Part shown: positions 34,664-44,737 of the stretch, one piece after another | Position numbering within the stretch: the first letter of the stretch is position 1 | Layout: every line of letters begins with the position of its first letter | Assembly (NCBI RefSeq): GCF_003992065.1 | Contig: NZ_RQUZ01000006.1 | Location: 88,261-152,260, forward strand | Source: Veillonella seminalis | GTDB taxonomy: Bacteria > Bacillota > Negativicutes > Veillonellales > Veillonellaceae | Direction: 5' to 3' | DNA: 64,000 bases | Made by a program: the position numbers and the translations under genes | The notes under the pieces: generated by a model | What the model was told of the DNA's origin: nothing | Databases searched by the model: none | The model's input: the letters and a program-made list of their open reading frames with translations, nothing else

Positions 34664-35905
34664 ATGAGCATTCTTAAGAGTCAAGATCCGGAATTAAAAA
34701 ACATGATTGATTTAGAGTTAAACCGTCAACGCAATAAATTAGAAATGATTGCATCTGAAAACTTCGTATCCGAGGCGGTTATGGAAGCACAGGGCAGTGT
34801 ATTGACTAATAAATATGCGGAAGGTTATTCCGGAAAGCGCTATTATGGTGGCTGTGAATATGTAGATATGGTGGAAACGTTAGCTATTGAACGTGCTAAG
34901 AAATTATTCGGTGCTGAACATGTTAATGTGCAGCCTCATTCCGGCTCGCAGGCTAACTTCGGTGTTTATTTTGCCCTTTTAAAACCGGGCGACACTATCA
35001 TGGGCATGAATTTGTCGCATGGCGGTCATTTAACTCACGGATCTCCGGTTAACGTTTCGGGTACATATTTCAATGTTATTCCTTACGGTGTTAATGCGGA
35101 AACTCAAGAAATTGATTATGACGAAATGCACAAAATCGCTGTGGAAAATAAACCTAAGTTGATTATCGGCGGCGGTAGTGCATACTCTCGTATTATCGAT
35201 TTCAAAAAAATGGCTGACATTGCTCATGAAGTAGGCGCTATTTTCATGGTAGATATGGCTCACTTCGCAGGTCTTGTAGCAGCCGGTTTACATCCAAACC
35301 CAGTGGAATATGCCGATGTTGTAACTACGACTACGCATAAAACTTTGCGCGGACCTCGCGGCGGTATGATTCTTTGCAAAGAACAATATGCCAAAGCCAT
35401 TGATAAAGCAATTTTCCCTGGCATCCAAGGTGGTCCTTTGATGCATGTAATTGCTGCTAAAGCGGTTGCTTTCGGTGAAGCTTTAAAACCTGAATTTAAA
35501 GAATATGCCAAACAAGTTGTAACCAATGCTAAAGTGTTGGCAGCAGCTCTTCAAAAAGAAGGCTTTAAAATTGTGTCCGGCGGTACCGATACTCACGTAA
35601 TGCTCGTTGACGTTCGCAGCTGCGGTTTGACCGGTAAAGTGGCTGAATTCTTACTTGATGAAGTAGGCATCACTTGCAATAAAAATACAATTCCGTTCGA
35701 TCCTGAAAGCCCATTCGTAACCAGCGGTATCCGTCTCGGTACACCTGCGTTGACAACCCGCGGCTTAAAAGAAGCGGATATGGAAGAAATTGCATCCATT
35801 ATTTCTTTAGTTCTTAAAAACTCCGAAGATAAAGCTAAACACGAAGAAGCGGCTAAACGTGTAGCAGCTCTTTGTGAAAAATATCCTATGTATCCTAATC
35901 TTTAA
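34664..35905 (+). CDS. glyA: Serine hydroxymethyltransferase
   Basis: 413 residues. PLP enzyme converting serine and tetrahydrofolate to glycine and methylene-[19 protein letters not shown] and [18 protein letters not shown] at the N-terminus, PLP lysine in [14 protein letters not shown] (about K226), and [10 protein letters not shown] towards the C-terminus. AGGAGGTAATGCT precedes the ATG. Confidence 0.96.
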   Translation: MSILKSQDPELKNMIDLELNRQRNKLEMIASENFVSEAVMEAQGSVLTNKYAEGYSGKRYYGGCEYVDMVETLAIERAKKLFGAEHVNVQPHSGSQANFGVYFALLKPGDTIMGMNLSHGGHLTHGSPVNVSGTYFNVIPYGVNAETQEIDYDEMHKIAVENKPKLIIGGGSAYSRIIDFKKMADIAHEVGAIFMVDMAHFAGLVAAGLHPNPVEYADVVTTTTHKTLRGPRGGMILCKEQYAKAIDKAIFPGIQGGPLMHVIAAKAVAFGEALKPEFKEYAKQVVTNAKVLAAALQKEGFKIVSGGTDTHVMLVDVRSCGLTGKVAEFLLDEVGITCNKNTIPFDPESPFVTSGIRLGTPALTTRGLKEADMEEIASIISLVLKNSEDKAKHEEAAKRVAALCEKYPMYPNL

Positions 35906-35967
35906 TACATCCGTTTGAGAGAGTTTTCATAACATGCCTTATTGAGGCACAGAATTGTCAGACTTAA

Positions 35968-36609
<642 letters not shown>

Positions 36610-36697
36610 TCCTACACTACATAGTCCTATAAAGCAAATAAGACAAGGTAGTGTGTTACACTTTACACACTGATAAGCTGTTTACGGTAAATAATAA

Positions 36698-36732
36698 ATG
36701 GCTTGGAGCAATATGCTTCAAGCCATTTTTTG
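36698..36732 (+). terminator. Intrinsic terminator after upp
   Basis: 12-bp stem with one G-T pair (36698-36709 with 36715-36726), loop AATAT, seven Ts. Confidence 0.88.
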
Positions 36733-36983
36733 TTAAAAGTTACTATAATTTGGAAATACTGTAATCTGAAGACTTCCGGCTGCGGCAATATTTTAGCTGA
36801 TATTTCAGATAATGTGTTTAGCTTTTATATTTCATAGTTGATATATATACTCTGTTTTTAGCAATAGACAAAATAAACTATATCGAATATAATAAATATA
36901 TAAGCTGTAAATTAATAGAAAATAAATAACAGCTTAAGAAAAAACAGAAAAAATATTTTATGTATAATGAAATGAGGTAGACT
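36733..36983. other. AT-rich leader upstream of the PepSY gene
   Basis: No ORF. It contains an 8-bp inverted repeat TAAGCTGT (36901-36908) / ACAGCTTA (36929-36936) and a TATAAT at 36963-36968 too close to the start to judge. Promoter position is unclear. Confidence 0.45.
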
Positions 36984-37268
36984 ATGAAATTAAACAAATC
37001 TTTAAAAGTATTAGCCGTATCTTTAATTGCTGCGGGCAGCTTTGGCTTAGCACAGGCAAACTCCGAAATTTCTATGGAACAGGCAACTGCCATTGCTTTG
37101 GCAAAAGTACCGGGTGCTAACGCAACTCATGTATATAAAGTTCATCCTGACATTGAAAACGGCCGTAAAGTATATGAAGGCAAAATCTTCTACAATGGCG
37201 TTGAATACGAATTCGAAATCGATGCTGCTTCCGGTGCGACTATTGAATGGGATGTAGATCGCGACTAA
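36984..37268 (+). CDS. Exported PepSY-domain protein
   Basis: 94 residues. Signal peptide (1-25, LAVSLIAAGSFGLAQA) then one PepSY domain: ISMEQATAIALAKVPGA ... VYKVHPDIENGRKVYEGKIFYNGVEYEFEIDAASGATIEWDVDRD (quoted in part). PepSY domains are thought to inhibit peptidases or act as periplasmic chaperone-like modules. AATGAGGTAG before the ATG. Its last six codons form part of the left arm of palindrome A. Confidence 0.85.
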   Translation: MKLNKSLKVLAVSLIAAGSFGLAQANSEISMEQATAIALAKVPGANATHVYKVHPDIENGRKVYEGKIFYNGVEYEFEIDAASGATIEWDVDRD

Positions 37269-37512
37269 TTGGCCGCTAATCTAATTTATAGAAACTCATA
37301 TTGAAAAGCGGATATCGTTAATTAAATAAAAATTAAGATAAGGGCGAGTACTATCTGACGGCAAGCACACCACTTCGTGCTAAGGCTTACCTTACAGATA
37401 GTACTTGCCCTTATTTCACTTTATGCTATCATCTCAAATTAACGATATCCGTTTTTCAATGGTCATATTTCAGCAAATTACAATAGCGGCCAATTGGTCG
37501 TGATCGTCATCG
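37251..37512. repeat. Giant imperfect palindrome A (262 bp)
   Basis: Nested complementary blocks: GATGTAGATCGCGACTAA plus TTGGCCGCT (37251-37277) with its complement ending at 37512; AAAGCGGATATCGTTAATT (about 37304-37322) with AATTAACGATATCCGTTTT; and AAGGGCGAGTACTATCTG (37340-37357) with CAGATAGTACTTGCCCTT. The apex is GGCAAGC-ACAC-CAC-TTC-GTG-CTAAG-GCTTACC (37360-37391). The left arm starts inside the PepSY coding end; the right arm is its diverged inverted copy. The apex recurs in palindrome B. Confidence 0.9.
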
Positions 37513-37606
37513 TGGAGGGAAGGGGAAATATAGCATAAAAATTAAATTGAGTATAACAATTGAATAAAGCATAAAAAATAAAGAATAAAGGATACAGAAT
37601 GAGTTT

Positions 37607-37645
37607 AAACTGTCAGAGTTGTTATAGTACTGTGGCAGTTTTTTG
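37607..37645 (+). terminator. Terminator-like hairpin
   Basis: AAACTGTCA (37607-37615) pairs with TGGCAGTTT (37633-37641) with one G-T pair, followed by Ts. It stands between palindrome A and the next promoter and has no clear upstream gene other than the PepSY gene. Confidence 0.5.
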
Positions 37646-37699
37646 TTTTTATGAAGTGAAAGGGGTGTGTTATAAGGCTTTATTTTATAGAAAAAGGTA

Positions 37700-37730
37700 T
37701 TGACTTGAAGTCAACTCTAGGGTGTAAAGT
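37700..37730 (+). promoter_or_regulatory. MerR-type promoter/operator
   Basis: TTGACT (37700-37705), a 19-bp spacer, TAAAGT (37725-37730). The over-long spacer carries a dyad; TTGACTTGAAGTCAA (37700-37714) is an exact inverted repeat and CTTGAAGTCAACTCTAG resembles MerR-family operators. MerR regulators activate from 19-20-bp spacers. No MerR gene is in the window. Confidence 0.65.
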
Positions 37731-37784
37731 AGTTATATAAGGTAAGTTTTATTATAATAGGTATTGAGGGAAAGAGGGGATGAC

Positions 37785-38276
37785 ATGAATTTTAAGAAAG
37801 TAAGTTTAATAACAGCAATTGCAGTGAGCACAATGTTTACAGCTATGGCAGCCGATACGGCACAGCCAAATCAATCTATGATAAATTCGTCACAAAGAAG
37901 TGGTCAAGTTATGAGTAATACAGAAGAAACAATGGTAACAACATCCGGTAAAGTAGTAGCTAAACAAACGGCAGGTCGTCGTGTGTTGGGGGAGTTTGCG
38001 CCAACTTTTGCGCATCTAAATGATGATGTATTGTTCGGTGAAGTTTGGAGTCGTGACTTGGAGTTACCGGCTAAACAGCGTTCCATTATTACGATTACAG
38101 CGTTAGTTTCTCAAGGATTAATCAGTGATGCCTTGAAAGCTCATTTTGAAATGGGTAAGAAAAACGGTATTACTAAAGATGAAATCGCTGAAATTTTAAC
38201 ACATATTGCTTTCTATGCCGGCTGGCCTAAAGTATGGGGCGCATTCCCAATCGCTAAGGAAGTGTGGGGAGAATAA
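37785..38276 (+). CDS. Exported carboxymuconolactone-decarboxylase-like protein
   Basis: 163 residues. Signal peptide (1-22, LITAIAVSTMFTAMAAD), a Thr/Ser/Gln-rich linker, then a CMD/AhpD-fold domain: LPAKQRSIITITALVSQGLISDALKAHFEMGKKNGITKDEIAEILTHIAFYAGWPKVWGAF (quoted in part). The peroxidase CxxC of AhpD is absent, so it resembles the non-Cys decarboxylase branch. CMD domains are normally cytosolic, so export is unusual. GAGGGGATGAC before the ATG at 37785. It follows a MerR-type promoter and is followed directly by palindrome B. Confidence 0.82.
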   Translation: MNFKKVSLITAIAVSTMFTAMAADTAQPNQSMINSSQRSGQVMSNTEETMVTTSGKVVAKQTAGRRVLGEFAPTFAHLNDDVLFGEVWSRDLELPAKQRSIITITALVSQGLISDALKAHFEMGKKNGITKDEIAEILTHIAFYAGWPKVWGAFPIAKEVWGE

Positions 38277-38277
38277 G

Positions 38278-38552
38278 GACGGCGGAAGAGGCCAAAAAAT
38301 TAGCGGCAAAATTATGATATATTGAAATCCATATACGTGGCGCAATCGCAACTTTTGATGATTTGATAGGCAAGAAGGACTACTCTCTACCGGCAAGCAC
38401 ACCTCTTCGAGCTAAGGCTTACCTTGCAGAGAGTAGTCCTTTTTGCCATTAAATAAGCTATCATATCAAAAAAGCGATTGCGCTCATCCTTAATAAAGAT
38501 TTCAATACATTTGGGAATTTTGCCGAATAATTTTTCGTAACTTTTCGCGGTC
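38278..38552. repeat. Giant imperfect palindrome B (275 bp)
   Basis: Starts two bases after the stop codon. Paired blocks: GACGGCGGAAGAGG with its diverged complement ending at 38552; TTAGCGGCAAAATT with AATTTTGCCGAATAA; ATTGAAATC (about 38321) with GATTTCAAT; GCGCAATCGC with GCGATTGCGC; AAGGACTACTCTCT (38374-38387) with AGAGAGTAGTCCTT. The apex GGCAAGC-ACAC-CTC-TTC-GAG-CTAAG-GCTTACC (38392-38423) is nearly identical to that of palindrome A, although the stems are unrelated in sequence. Confidence 0.9.
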
Positions 38553-38568
38553 TAGAGAGAAGGAAGAG

Positions 38569-38600
38569 AAGGACGCTTTCCGATAGAGGCAAGCAGTCCT
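38569..38600. repeat. Degenerate fragment of the palindrome apex
   Basis: AAGGAC, 13 bases, GGCAAGCA, GTCCT. This repeats the order of palindrome B's left stem and apex start (AAGGAC ... GGCAAGCA) but is collapsed, with AGGAC/GTCCT closing a short stem. The remaining 38601-38784 shows no ORF or clear structure. Confidence 0.45.
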
Positions 38601-38784
38601 AAAAAGTCGAGTTAATTCTAAAGATAATTTTAGTCGGCAAAGTAAATAAATTATTCGAGAATGTTCGCCGGTAGACAGTAGACTTCCTTATAGTTTTGCG
38701 CTTTCTTCAAGACAACGATACAATGTTTTTGCCTGAGAGGATTTCAATGCATGAGAATTCTTCATCAATAATTTGTAAAATGAC

Positions 38785-38813
38785 TTGCGTAAGACTACCA
38801 TATGCGGTAGAAT
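38785..38813 (+). promoter_or_regulatory. cggR promoter
   Basis: TTGCGT (38785-38790), 17-bp spacer, TAGAAT (38808-38813), immediately upstream of a CggR-type operator. Confidence 0.7.
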
Positions 38814-38838
38814 ATAGGCGAGGATATTTTTTTATCAA

Positions 38839-38880
38839 CGGTGGGACGATTTTTGCTCCAGCGGGATGAAAGAGGTACAG
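38839..38880 (+). promoter_or_regulatory. CggR-type operator
   Basis: Two direct half-elements, GTGGGACGATTTTTGCTC and GCGGGATGAAAGAGGTAC, about 19 bp apart. They line up with the known Bacillus subtilis operator form CGGGACN6TGTCN4CGGGACN6TGTC, with the first element better conserved. Placed downstream of the -10 box and just before cggR. Confidence 0.65.
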
Positions 38881-38881
38881 C

Positions 38882-39907
38882 ATGAAAGATTTATCGGAGG
38901 TGTATCAAAGAATAGCTCCGGAACTTATGCGAATTGTGGAAGAACGCTACATATTGCTGAATCATATTTCCTATGCACAACCTATCGGGCGACGTATGCT
39001 TGCCAATCTCAGTAAGTTATCGGAACGTGTGGTACGATCGCACGTTGAAATCATGAAAGACAACGGTCTTATCGGTTTCACCCAACAGGGGATGGTATTA
39101 ACTGAGGAAGGTAAAGAACTGTTGCCGCAATTGAACTCATCAATGCACGAGCTCAATAAGATCAGCGAGCTTGAAGAGAAAATCAAAGAAGTTTTGCAAA
39201 TTGATGATGTAATTATTACCAGCGGCGGCGGTGAAACCGACATGGAACGGAAAGAGTTAGGGTTCCAGGCGGCTAAAGTGTTGCAAGGGGTATTGCATTC
39301 GGGAAGTATCCTAGCTGTAAGTGGCGGCAGTACGATGGCTAACATGGCAGATGCTCTGCCGGCAAAAAAATGTCAAGCCACCATTATTCCGGCTCGCGGC
39401 GGAATCGGCGAACGGGTAGAATATCAAGCAAATGTGATTGCTTCGGTTATTGCCGAAAAAATCGGCAGTACCTACAAAATGTTACATCTACCTGATGGTT
39501 TGTCGCAGGATGCTCTGAGCATTTTGATGAATATGGAACCGCAAATCAAAGAAGTGATGGAATTGGCTCAACAAACCGATATTTTAATCTTTGGCATCGG
39601 TGAAGCTTTGCACATGGCGGCACAACGGCACATAACAGATGCACAACGATCTACTTTACGTTCTAAACGAGCGGTAGGGGAAGCGTTGGGCTACTATTGT
39701 GACATTAGTGGCAACATTGTATATACGACCAATAACGTAGGCATAGCCCTTACCGATATTGAGTCTATACCGCATGTAATCGCCGTAGCGGGAGGTGCCG
39801 GTAAAGCCAAAGCTATTATTGGGGTGATGCGAGCCTGTCGTAAAGGTACCCTTATTATTGATGAGAGTGCTGCTGAATCAATAGCGGCATTGTTAAGAAT
39901 CAGCTAG
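38882..39907 (+). CDS. cggR: Central glycolytic genes regulator CggR (SorC family)
   Basis: 341 residues. N-terminal winged helix (about 20-85, RRMLANLSKLSERVVRSHVEIMKDNGLIGFTQQGMVLT), a linker, then a SorC sugar-phosphate-binding domain (ILAVSGGSTMANMADAL ... IIPARGGIGERVEYQANVIAS ... DILIFGIGEALHMAAQRH). In Bacilli CggR represses gap operons and is released by fructose-1,6-bisphosphate. Position directly upstream of gap and the operator in its own leader support the name. Confidence 0.92.
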   Translation: MKDLSEVYQRIAPELMRIVEERYILLNHISYAQPIGRRMLANLSKLSERVVRSHVEIMKDNGLIGFTQQGMVLTEEGKELLPQLNSSMHELNKISELEEKIKEVLQIDDVIITSGGGETDMERKELGFQAAKVLQGVLHSGSILAVSGGSTMANMADALPAKKCQATIIPARGGIGERVEYQANVIASVIAEKIGSTYKMLHLPDGLSQDALSILMNMEPQIKEVMELAQQTDILIFGIGEALHMAAQRHITDAQRSTLRSKRAVGEALGYYCDISGNIVYTTNNVGIALTDIESIPHVIAVAGGAGKAKAIIGVMRACRKGTLIIDESAAESIAALLRIS

Positions 39908-39910
39908 TCA

Positions 39911-39976
39911 ATAGTGTTTATGATTTATTTTTAGTCATACATTGTTTCATCAAAATCGTGAGCACTATCATTTTTT
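39911..39976 (+). terminator. Long hairpin between cggR and gap
   Basis: 16-bp stem with three G-T pairs (39911-39926 with 39953-39968), 26-nt loop, then CA and six Ts (39971-39976). No promoter is obvious between it and gap, so partial termination or mRNA processing is implied. Confidence 0.7.
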
Positions 39977-39987
39977 AAACTGTTTAG

Positions 39988-41028
<1,041 letters not shown>

Positions 41029-41035
41029 TTTTTGC

Positions 41036-41063
41036 AGGGGACTATAAAGATAGTCCCCTCTTT
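41036..41063 (+). terminator. Hairpin terminator between gap and pgk
   Basis: 10-bp perfect stem (41036-41045 with 41050-41059), loop AAAG, CTTTT tail. It probably lowers pgk-tpi expression relative to gap. Confidence 0.75.
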
Positions 41064-41109
41064 TGCTTGCCATTTATAAGCTGTTATCGGTAACATATAG
41101 GAGGCCGTT

Positions 41110-42288
41110 ATGAAAAAAACAATTGAGTCTGTTGACGTAGCCCATAAACGTGTATTTGTGCGCGTAGATTTTAATGTACCGTTAAAAGATGGTGTCATTA
41201 CGGATGATACACGCATTCGTGCCACTTTGCCGACCATTAATTATTTAATCGGCAAGGGTGCCAAAGTTATTTTAGTGTCTCATTTGGGACGTCCGAAAGG
41301 AGAACGTAAACCGGAATTTACGTTACAGCCTTGTGCTGTTCGTCTCAGTGAATTATTGGGTAAACCGGTAGCATTTGCCGATGACTGTGTTGGTGAAGCA
41401 GCTCATAAAGCGGTAGAAGCTATGCAGGACGGCGATGTTCTTTTGTTGGAAAACTTACGTTATCATAAAGAAGAAGAAAAGAATGGCGAAGATTTTGCCA
41501 AAGCTTTGGCTTCATTAGCAGAAGTGGGCATTAATGATGCTTTCGGTGTATCACATCGTGCTCATGCTTCCGTAGAGGGTATCACCAAGTTTTTACCAAT
41601 GGCAGCCGGATATTTATTGGAAAAAGAAATTAAATATGTAGGCGGTGCCGTGGAACATCCGGAACATCCGTTTGCAGCCATTATCGGCGGTGCTAAAGTA
41701 AGCGATAAAATTGAAGTTATTTCCAATTTATTGCCAAAAGTAGAAGTTCTTATCATCGGTGGCGGCATGGCTAATACGTTTATCGCCGCTAAAGGGTATC
41801 CTACCGGGTCTTCTTTAGTAGAAGCCGATAAAATTGAATTGGCTGCTCAGTTAATTAAACAAGCCGCTGAAACCAATACGAATTTGTTATTGCCTACAGA
41901 CTTTGTTATTGCTGATGCATTCAGCAATGATGCCAATCACAAAGTAGTACGGGCTGATGGTATTGAAGAAGGCTGGATGGCTCTTGATATCGGACCGGCT
42001 ACACAAAAAGCGTTTGCCGAAGCTTTGAAACCTATGAAAATGATTGTTTGGAACGGTCCTATGGGCGTGTTTGAAATGGACAATTTTGCAACCGGTACCA
42101 ATGCGGTAGCTAAAGCCGTAGCAGAAGCGGATGCGACGACTATTGTAGGTGGCGGTGACTCCGTAGCGGCTATTGAAAAAAGCGGTTTAGCCGATAAAAT
42201 CTCTCATATTTCGACCGGTGGCGGTGCATCCTTGGAATATTTGGAAGGGAAAGCTTTACCGGGTATAGTGGCCTTAGCCGATAAATAA
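41110..42288 (+). CDS. pgk: Phosphoglycerate kinase
   Basis: 392 residues. [15 protein letters not shown] and [16 protein letters not shown] in the N-domain; [26 protein letters not shown], and the C-domain nucleotide motif [15 protein letters not shown] with [15 protein letters not shown]. Substrate-level ATP formation in glycolysis. Intact and of normal length. AGGAGG precedes the ATG region; 9 bases separate it from tpiA. Confidence 0.97.
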   Translation: MKKTIESVDVAHKRVFVRVDFNVPLKDGVITDDTRIRATLPTINYLIGKGAKVILVSHLGRPKGERKPEFTLQPCAVRLSELLGKPVAFADDCVGEAAHKAVEAMQDGDVLLLENLRYHKEEEKNGEDFAKALASLAEVGINDAFGVSHRAHASVEGITKFLPMAAGYLLEKEIKYVGGAVEHPEHPFAAIIGGAKVSDKIEVISNLLPKVEVLIIGGGMANTFIAAKGYPTGSSLVEADKIELAAQLIKQAAETNTNLLLPTDFVIADAFSNDANHKVVRADGIEEGWMALDIGPATQKAFAEALKPMKMIVWNGPMGVFEMDNFATGTNAVAKAVAEADATTIVGGGDSVAAIEKSGLADKISHISTGGGASLEYLEGKALPGIVALADK

Positions 42289-42297
42289 GGAGGACCT

Positions 42298-43050
42298 ATG
42301 CGTAAACAAATTATTGCCGGCAATTGGAAAATGCATACAGATTTAGCGGAAGCTACTATTTTGGTGGAAGGCATCAAAGCCGCCTTAACTGAAGGCGAAG
42401 TCAGTCGTGAAGTCGTTGTTTGTCCGCCATTTACCGGACTCAGCACTGTGGCTGATTTAATTGAAGATACTGAAGTTCGCTTAGGTGCACAGAATATGTA
42501 TTTTGAGCCTAAAGGTGCATTTACGGGTGAAGTTTCACCGCTTATGCTTACTGATGTAGGCTGTCATTATGTAATTCTCGGCCACTCGGAACGACGTGAG
42601 TATTTCGGTGAAACCGATGCGTTGATTAATCAAAAAATTAAAGCCGCTTTTCAGTATGATCTGATTCCTATTTTATGTGTCGGTGAAAGTTTGGCACAGC
42701 GTGAAGCCAATGAAACTCAGACTTTTATTAACAGTCAGTTGACAGCCGGTTTGGCAGATTTAACGGCTGAGCAAGTAAGTCAGATGGTTATCGCCTATGA
42801 ACCGATTTGGGCTATCGGCACGGGCAAGACTGCAACGGCAGAACAGGCCGGTGAAGTATGTACTGCTATTCGTGCCAAAGTGGCTGAGCTTTTTGACAAA
42901 GAAACGGCTGAAGTGTTGCGTATTCAGTACGGCGGCAGTGTTAAAGGCAGTAATGCTCAAGAGATTTTATCCCAGCTTGATATTGACGGTGCCTTAGTAG
43001 GCGGTGCTTCTTTAAAGGCAGATGACTTCATGGCAATTATTAAGGCATAA
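42298..43050 (+). CDS. tpiA: Triosephosphate isomerase
   Basis: 250 residues, TIM barrel. GNWKMH (catalytic Lys), VILGHSERREYFGE (catalytic His), IAYEPIWAIGTGKTAT (catalytic Glu), and YGGSVKGSNAQEIL with LVGGASL phosphate loops. Translationally close to pgk (AAGGAGGACCT before the ATG). Confidence 0.97.
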   Translation: MRKQIIAGNWKMHTDLAEATILVEGIKAALTEGEVSREVVVCPPFTGLSTVADLIEDTEVRLGAQNMYFEPKGAFTGEVSPLMLTDVGCHYVILGHSERREYFGETDALINQKIKAAFQYDLIPILCVGESLAQREANETQTFINSQLTAGLADLTAEQVSQMVIAYEPIWAIGTGKTATAEQAGEVCTAIRAKVAELFDKETAEVLRIQYGGSVKGSNAQEILSQLDIDGALVGGASLKADDFMAIIKA

Positions 43051-43201
43051 GTCGCAATAAAATCTGTGCGTTTACTAAGTTTTTACGCATATTAAATAAA
43101 GCTTATAAGGTTTTGATGTATAGTAAGAATAGATATATATTAAGACTAAATATAAATTAAAAAATTAATATTCTGTAATTTTTATAAAGAAAGGTTTGTG
43201 T

Positions 43202-44734
43202 ATGGCAAAATTAAAAGCTCCTGTTATGCTGACCATCTTAGACGGTTTCGGCATAGGGGATGTGAACGACCCGACAAATGCGATCGTACAGGCTAAGCCT
43301 GAAAACTTTTTAAAATTGTGGGAAACATATCCGCATACACAATTGCAGGCATCCGGTCTGGCCGTAGGTTTACCGGAAGGACAAATGGGAAATTCCGAAG
43401 TCGGTCATTTAAACATCGGGGCCGGTCGCATTGTGTATCAGGAATTGACAAGAATTACCAAAGATACGGAAAACGGAGCTTTTTTTGAACGTCCTGTAAT
43501 TAAAGAATTATATGCACAGGCTAAAGGGCATCGTTTACAAATTATCGGTTTGGTATCTGATGGCGGTGTTCACAGCTCTTTAGATCATATCAAAGCGATT
43601 ATCAAAGGAGCTAAAGATGCCGGTGTTACCGAATTATATGTGCATGCATTGCTCGACGGTCGTGATGTACCGCCGCAAAGTGCGCTTACATATTTAGATG
43701 ATTTAGAAGCCTATATGACTTACGTCGGTCTCGGTAAGATTGCTACAATCGGTGGTCGTTACTACGGTATGGACCGCGATAAACGTTGGGAACGCGTTGA
43801 ACAGGCGTATAAAGCGATTGTTGACGGTGTTGGCGTAACGGCTGACTCCACCAAGGCGGCTATTGAAGCGTCTTATGCGAATGATGTAGTCGATGAATTC
43901 GTAGTGCCTGTAGTGTTAGCACCGGAAGGAGCTATCTCAGCGCATGATGCGGTGATTTTTGCCAACTTCAGACCGGACCGTGCCCGTCAATTGACACGTG
44001 TTTTGGTAGACCCTGAATTTACCGGCTTTAACCGTGTGAAAGGTTTATTGCCGATTTATATGGCTACCATGACGAAGTATGAAGACAGCTTGGATGCTCA
44101 TATTATATATGAAAAAGAATTGCTCACCAATACGTTAGGCCAGGTATTGGCCGATGGCGGTTATACGCAGTTACGTATTGCGGAAACTGAAAAATACGCT
44201 CATGTAACATATTTCTTCAGCGGCGGTCAAGAAGACTTGTTTGAAGGTGAAGAACGAATCTTGGTACCATCGCCAAAAGTGGCAACCTATGATTTGCAGC
44301 CGGAAATGAGCGCTTATGAAGTAACCGACAAAGTGGTGGCAGCCATTGAAAGTGGTAAGTTCGACATGATTATTTTGAACTTTGCCAATCCTGACATGGT
44401 AGGCCATACAGGTGTGCTTGAAGCAGCGGAAAAAGCGGTACAAACCGTAGATACTTGCTTGGCACGCATTGTAGAGGCTATTAATAAAGTAAATGGTCAT
44501 CTTTTGGTAACGGCCGACCACGGTAACTCTGAAATGATGGTTGACCATCGTACAGGGGCACCGCATACGGCGCATACGACCAATCCGGTACCGCTTATTT
44601 TGGTGAGTGAAACTCATAAGAATGACAGCTTGGATCAAGGTAAATTGTGTGATTTAGCACCGACAATGCTTGATTTGGGCGGTATTGCTCAACCGGCTGA
44701 AATGACCGGCCACAGCTTATTGCATAAAAAATAA
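43202..44734 (+). CDS. gpmI: 2,3-bisphosphoglycerate-independent phosphoglycerate mutase
   Basis: 510 residues, alkaline-phosphatase-like metal enzyme. LTILDGFGIGD at the N-terminus (metal Asp), the phosphorylated Ser in MGNSEVGHLNIGAGR (about S65), VSDGGVHSS, GRYYGMDRDKRWER, and the C-terminal metal motifs NFANPDMVGHTG and TADHGNSEMM. The ATG at 43202 follows GAAAGG. A 145-bp AT-rich spacer precedes it. Confidence 0.96.
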   Translation: MAKLKAPVMLTILDGFGIGDVNDPTNAIVQAKPENFLKLWETYPHTQLQASGLAVGLPEGQMGNSEVGHLNIGAGRIVYQELTRITKDTENGAFFERPVIKELYAQAKGHRLQIIGLVSDGGVHSSLDHIKAIIKGAKDAGVTELYVHALLDGRDVPPQSALTYLDDLEAYMTYVGLGKIATIGGRYYGMDRDKRWERVEQAYKAIVDGVGVTADSTKAAIEASYANDVVDEFVVPVVLAPEGAISAHDAVIFANFRPDRARQLTRVLVDPEFTGFNRVKGLLPIYMATMTKYEDSLDAHIIYEKELLTNTLGQVLADGGYTQLRIAETEKYAHVTYFFSGGQEDLFEGEERILVPSPKVATYDLQPEMSAYEVTDKVVAAIESGKFDMIILNFANPDMVGHTGVLEAAEKAVQTVDTCLARIVEAINKVNGHLLVTADHGNSEMMVDHRTGAPHTAHTTNPVPLILVSETHKNDSLDQGKLCDLAPTMLDLGGIAQPAEMTGHSLLHKK

Positions 44735-44737
44735 ACT

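Noticed and set aside
37251..38552. Palindromes A and B as inverted-repeat ends of an insertion sequence
   Set aside because: The 765 bases between them encode an ordinary exported protein, no transposase; each palindrome is internally symmetric and their outer arms differ.
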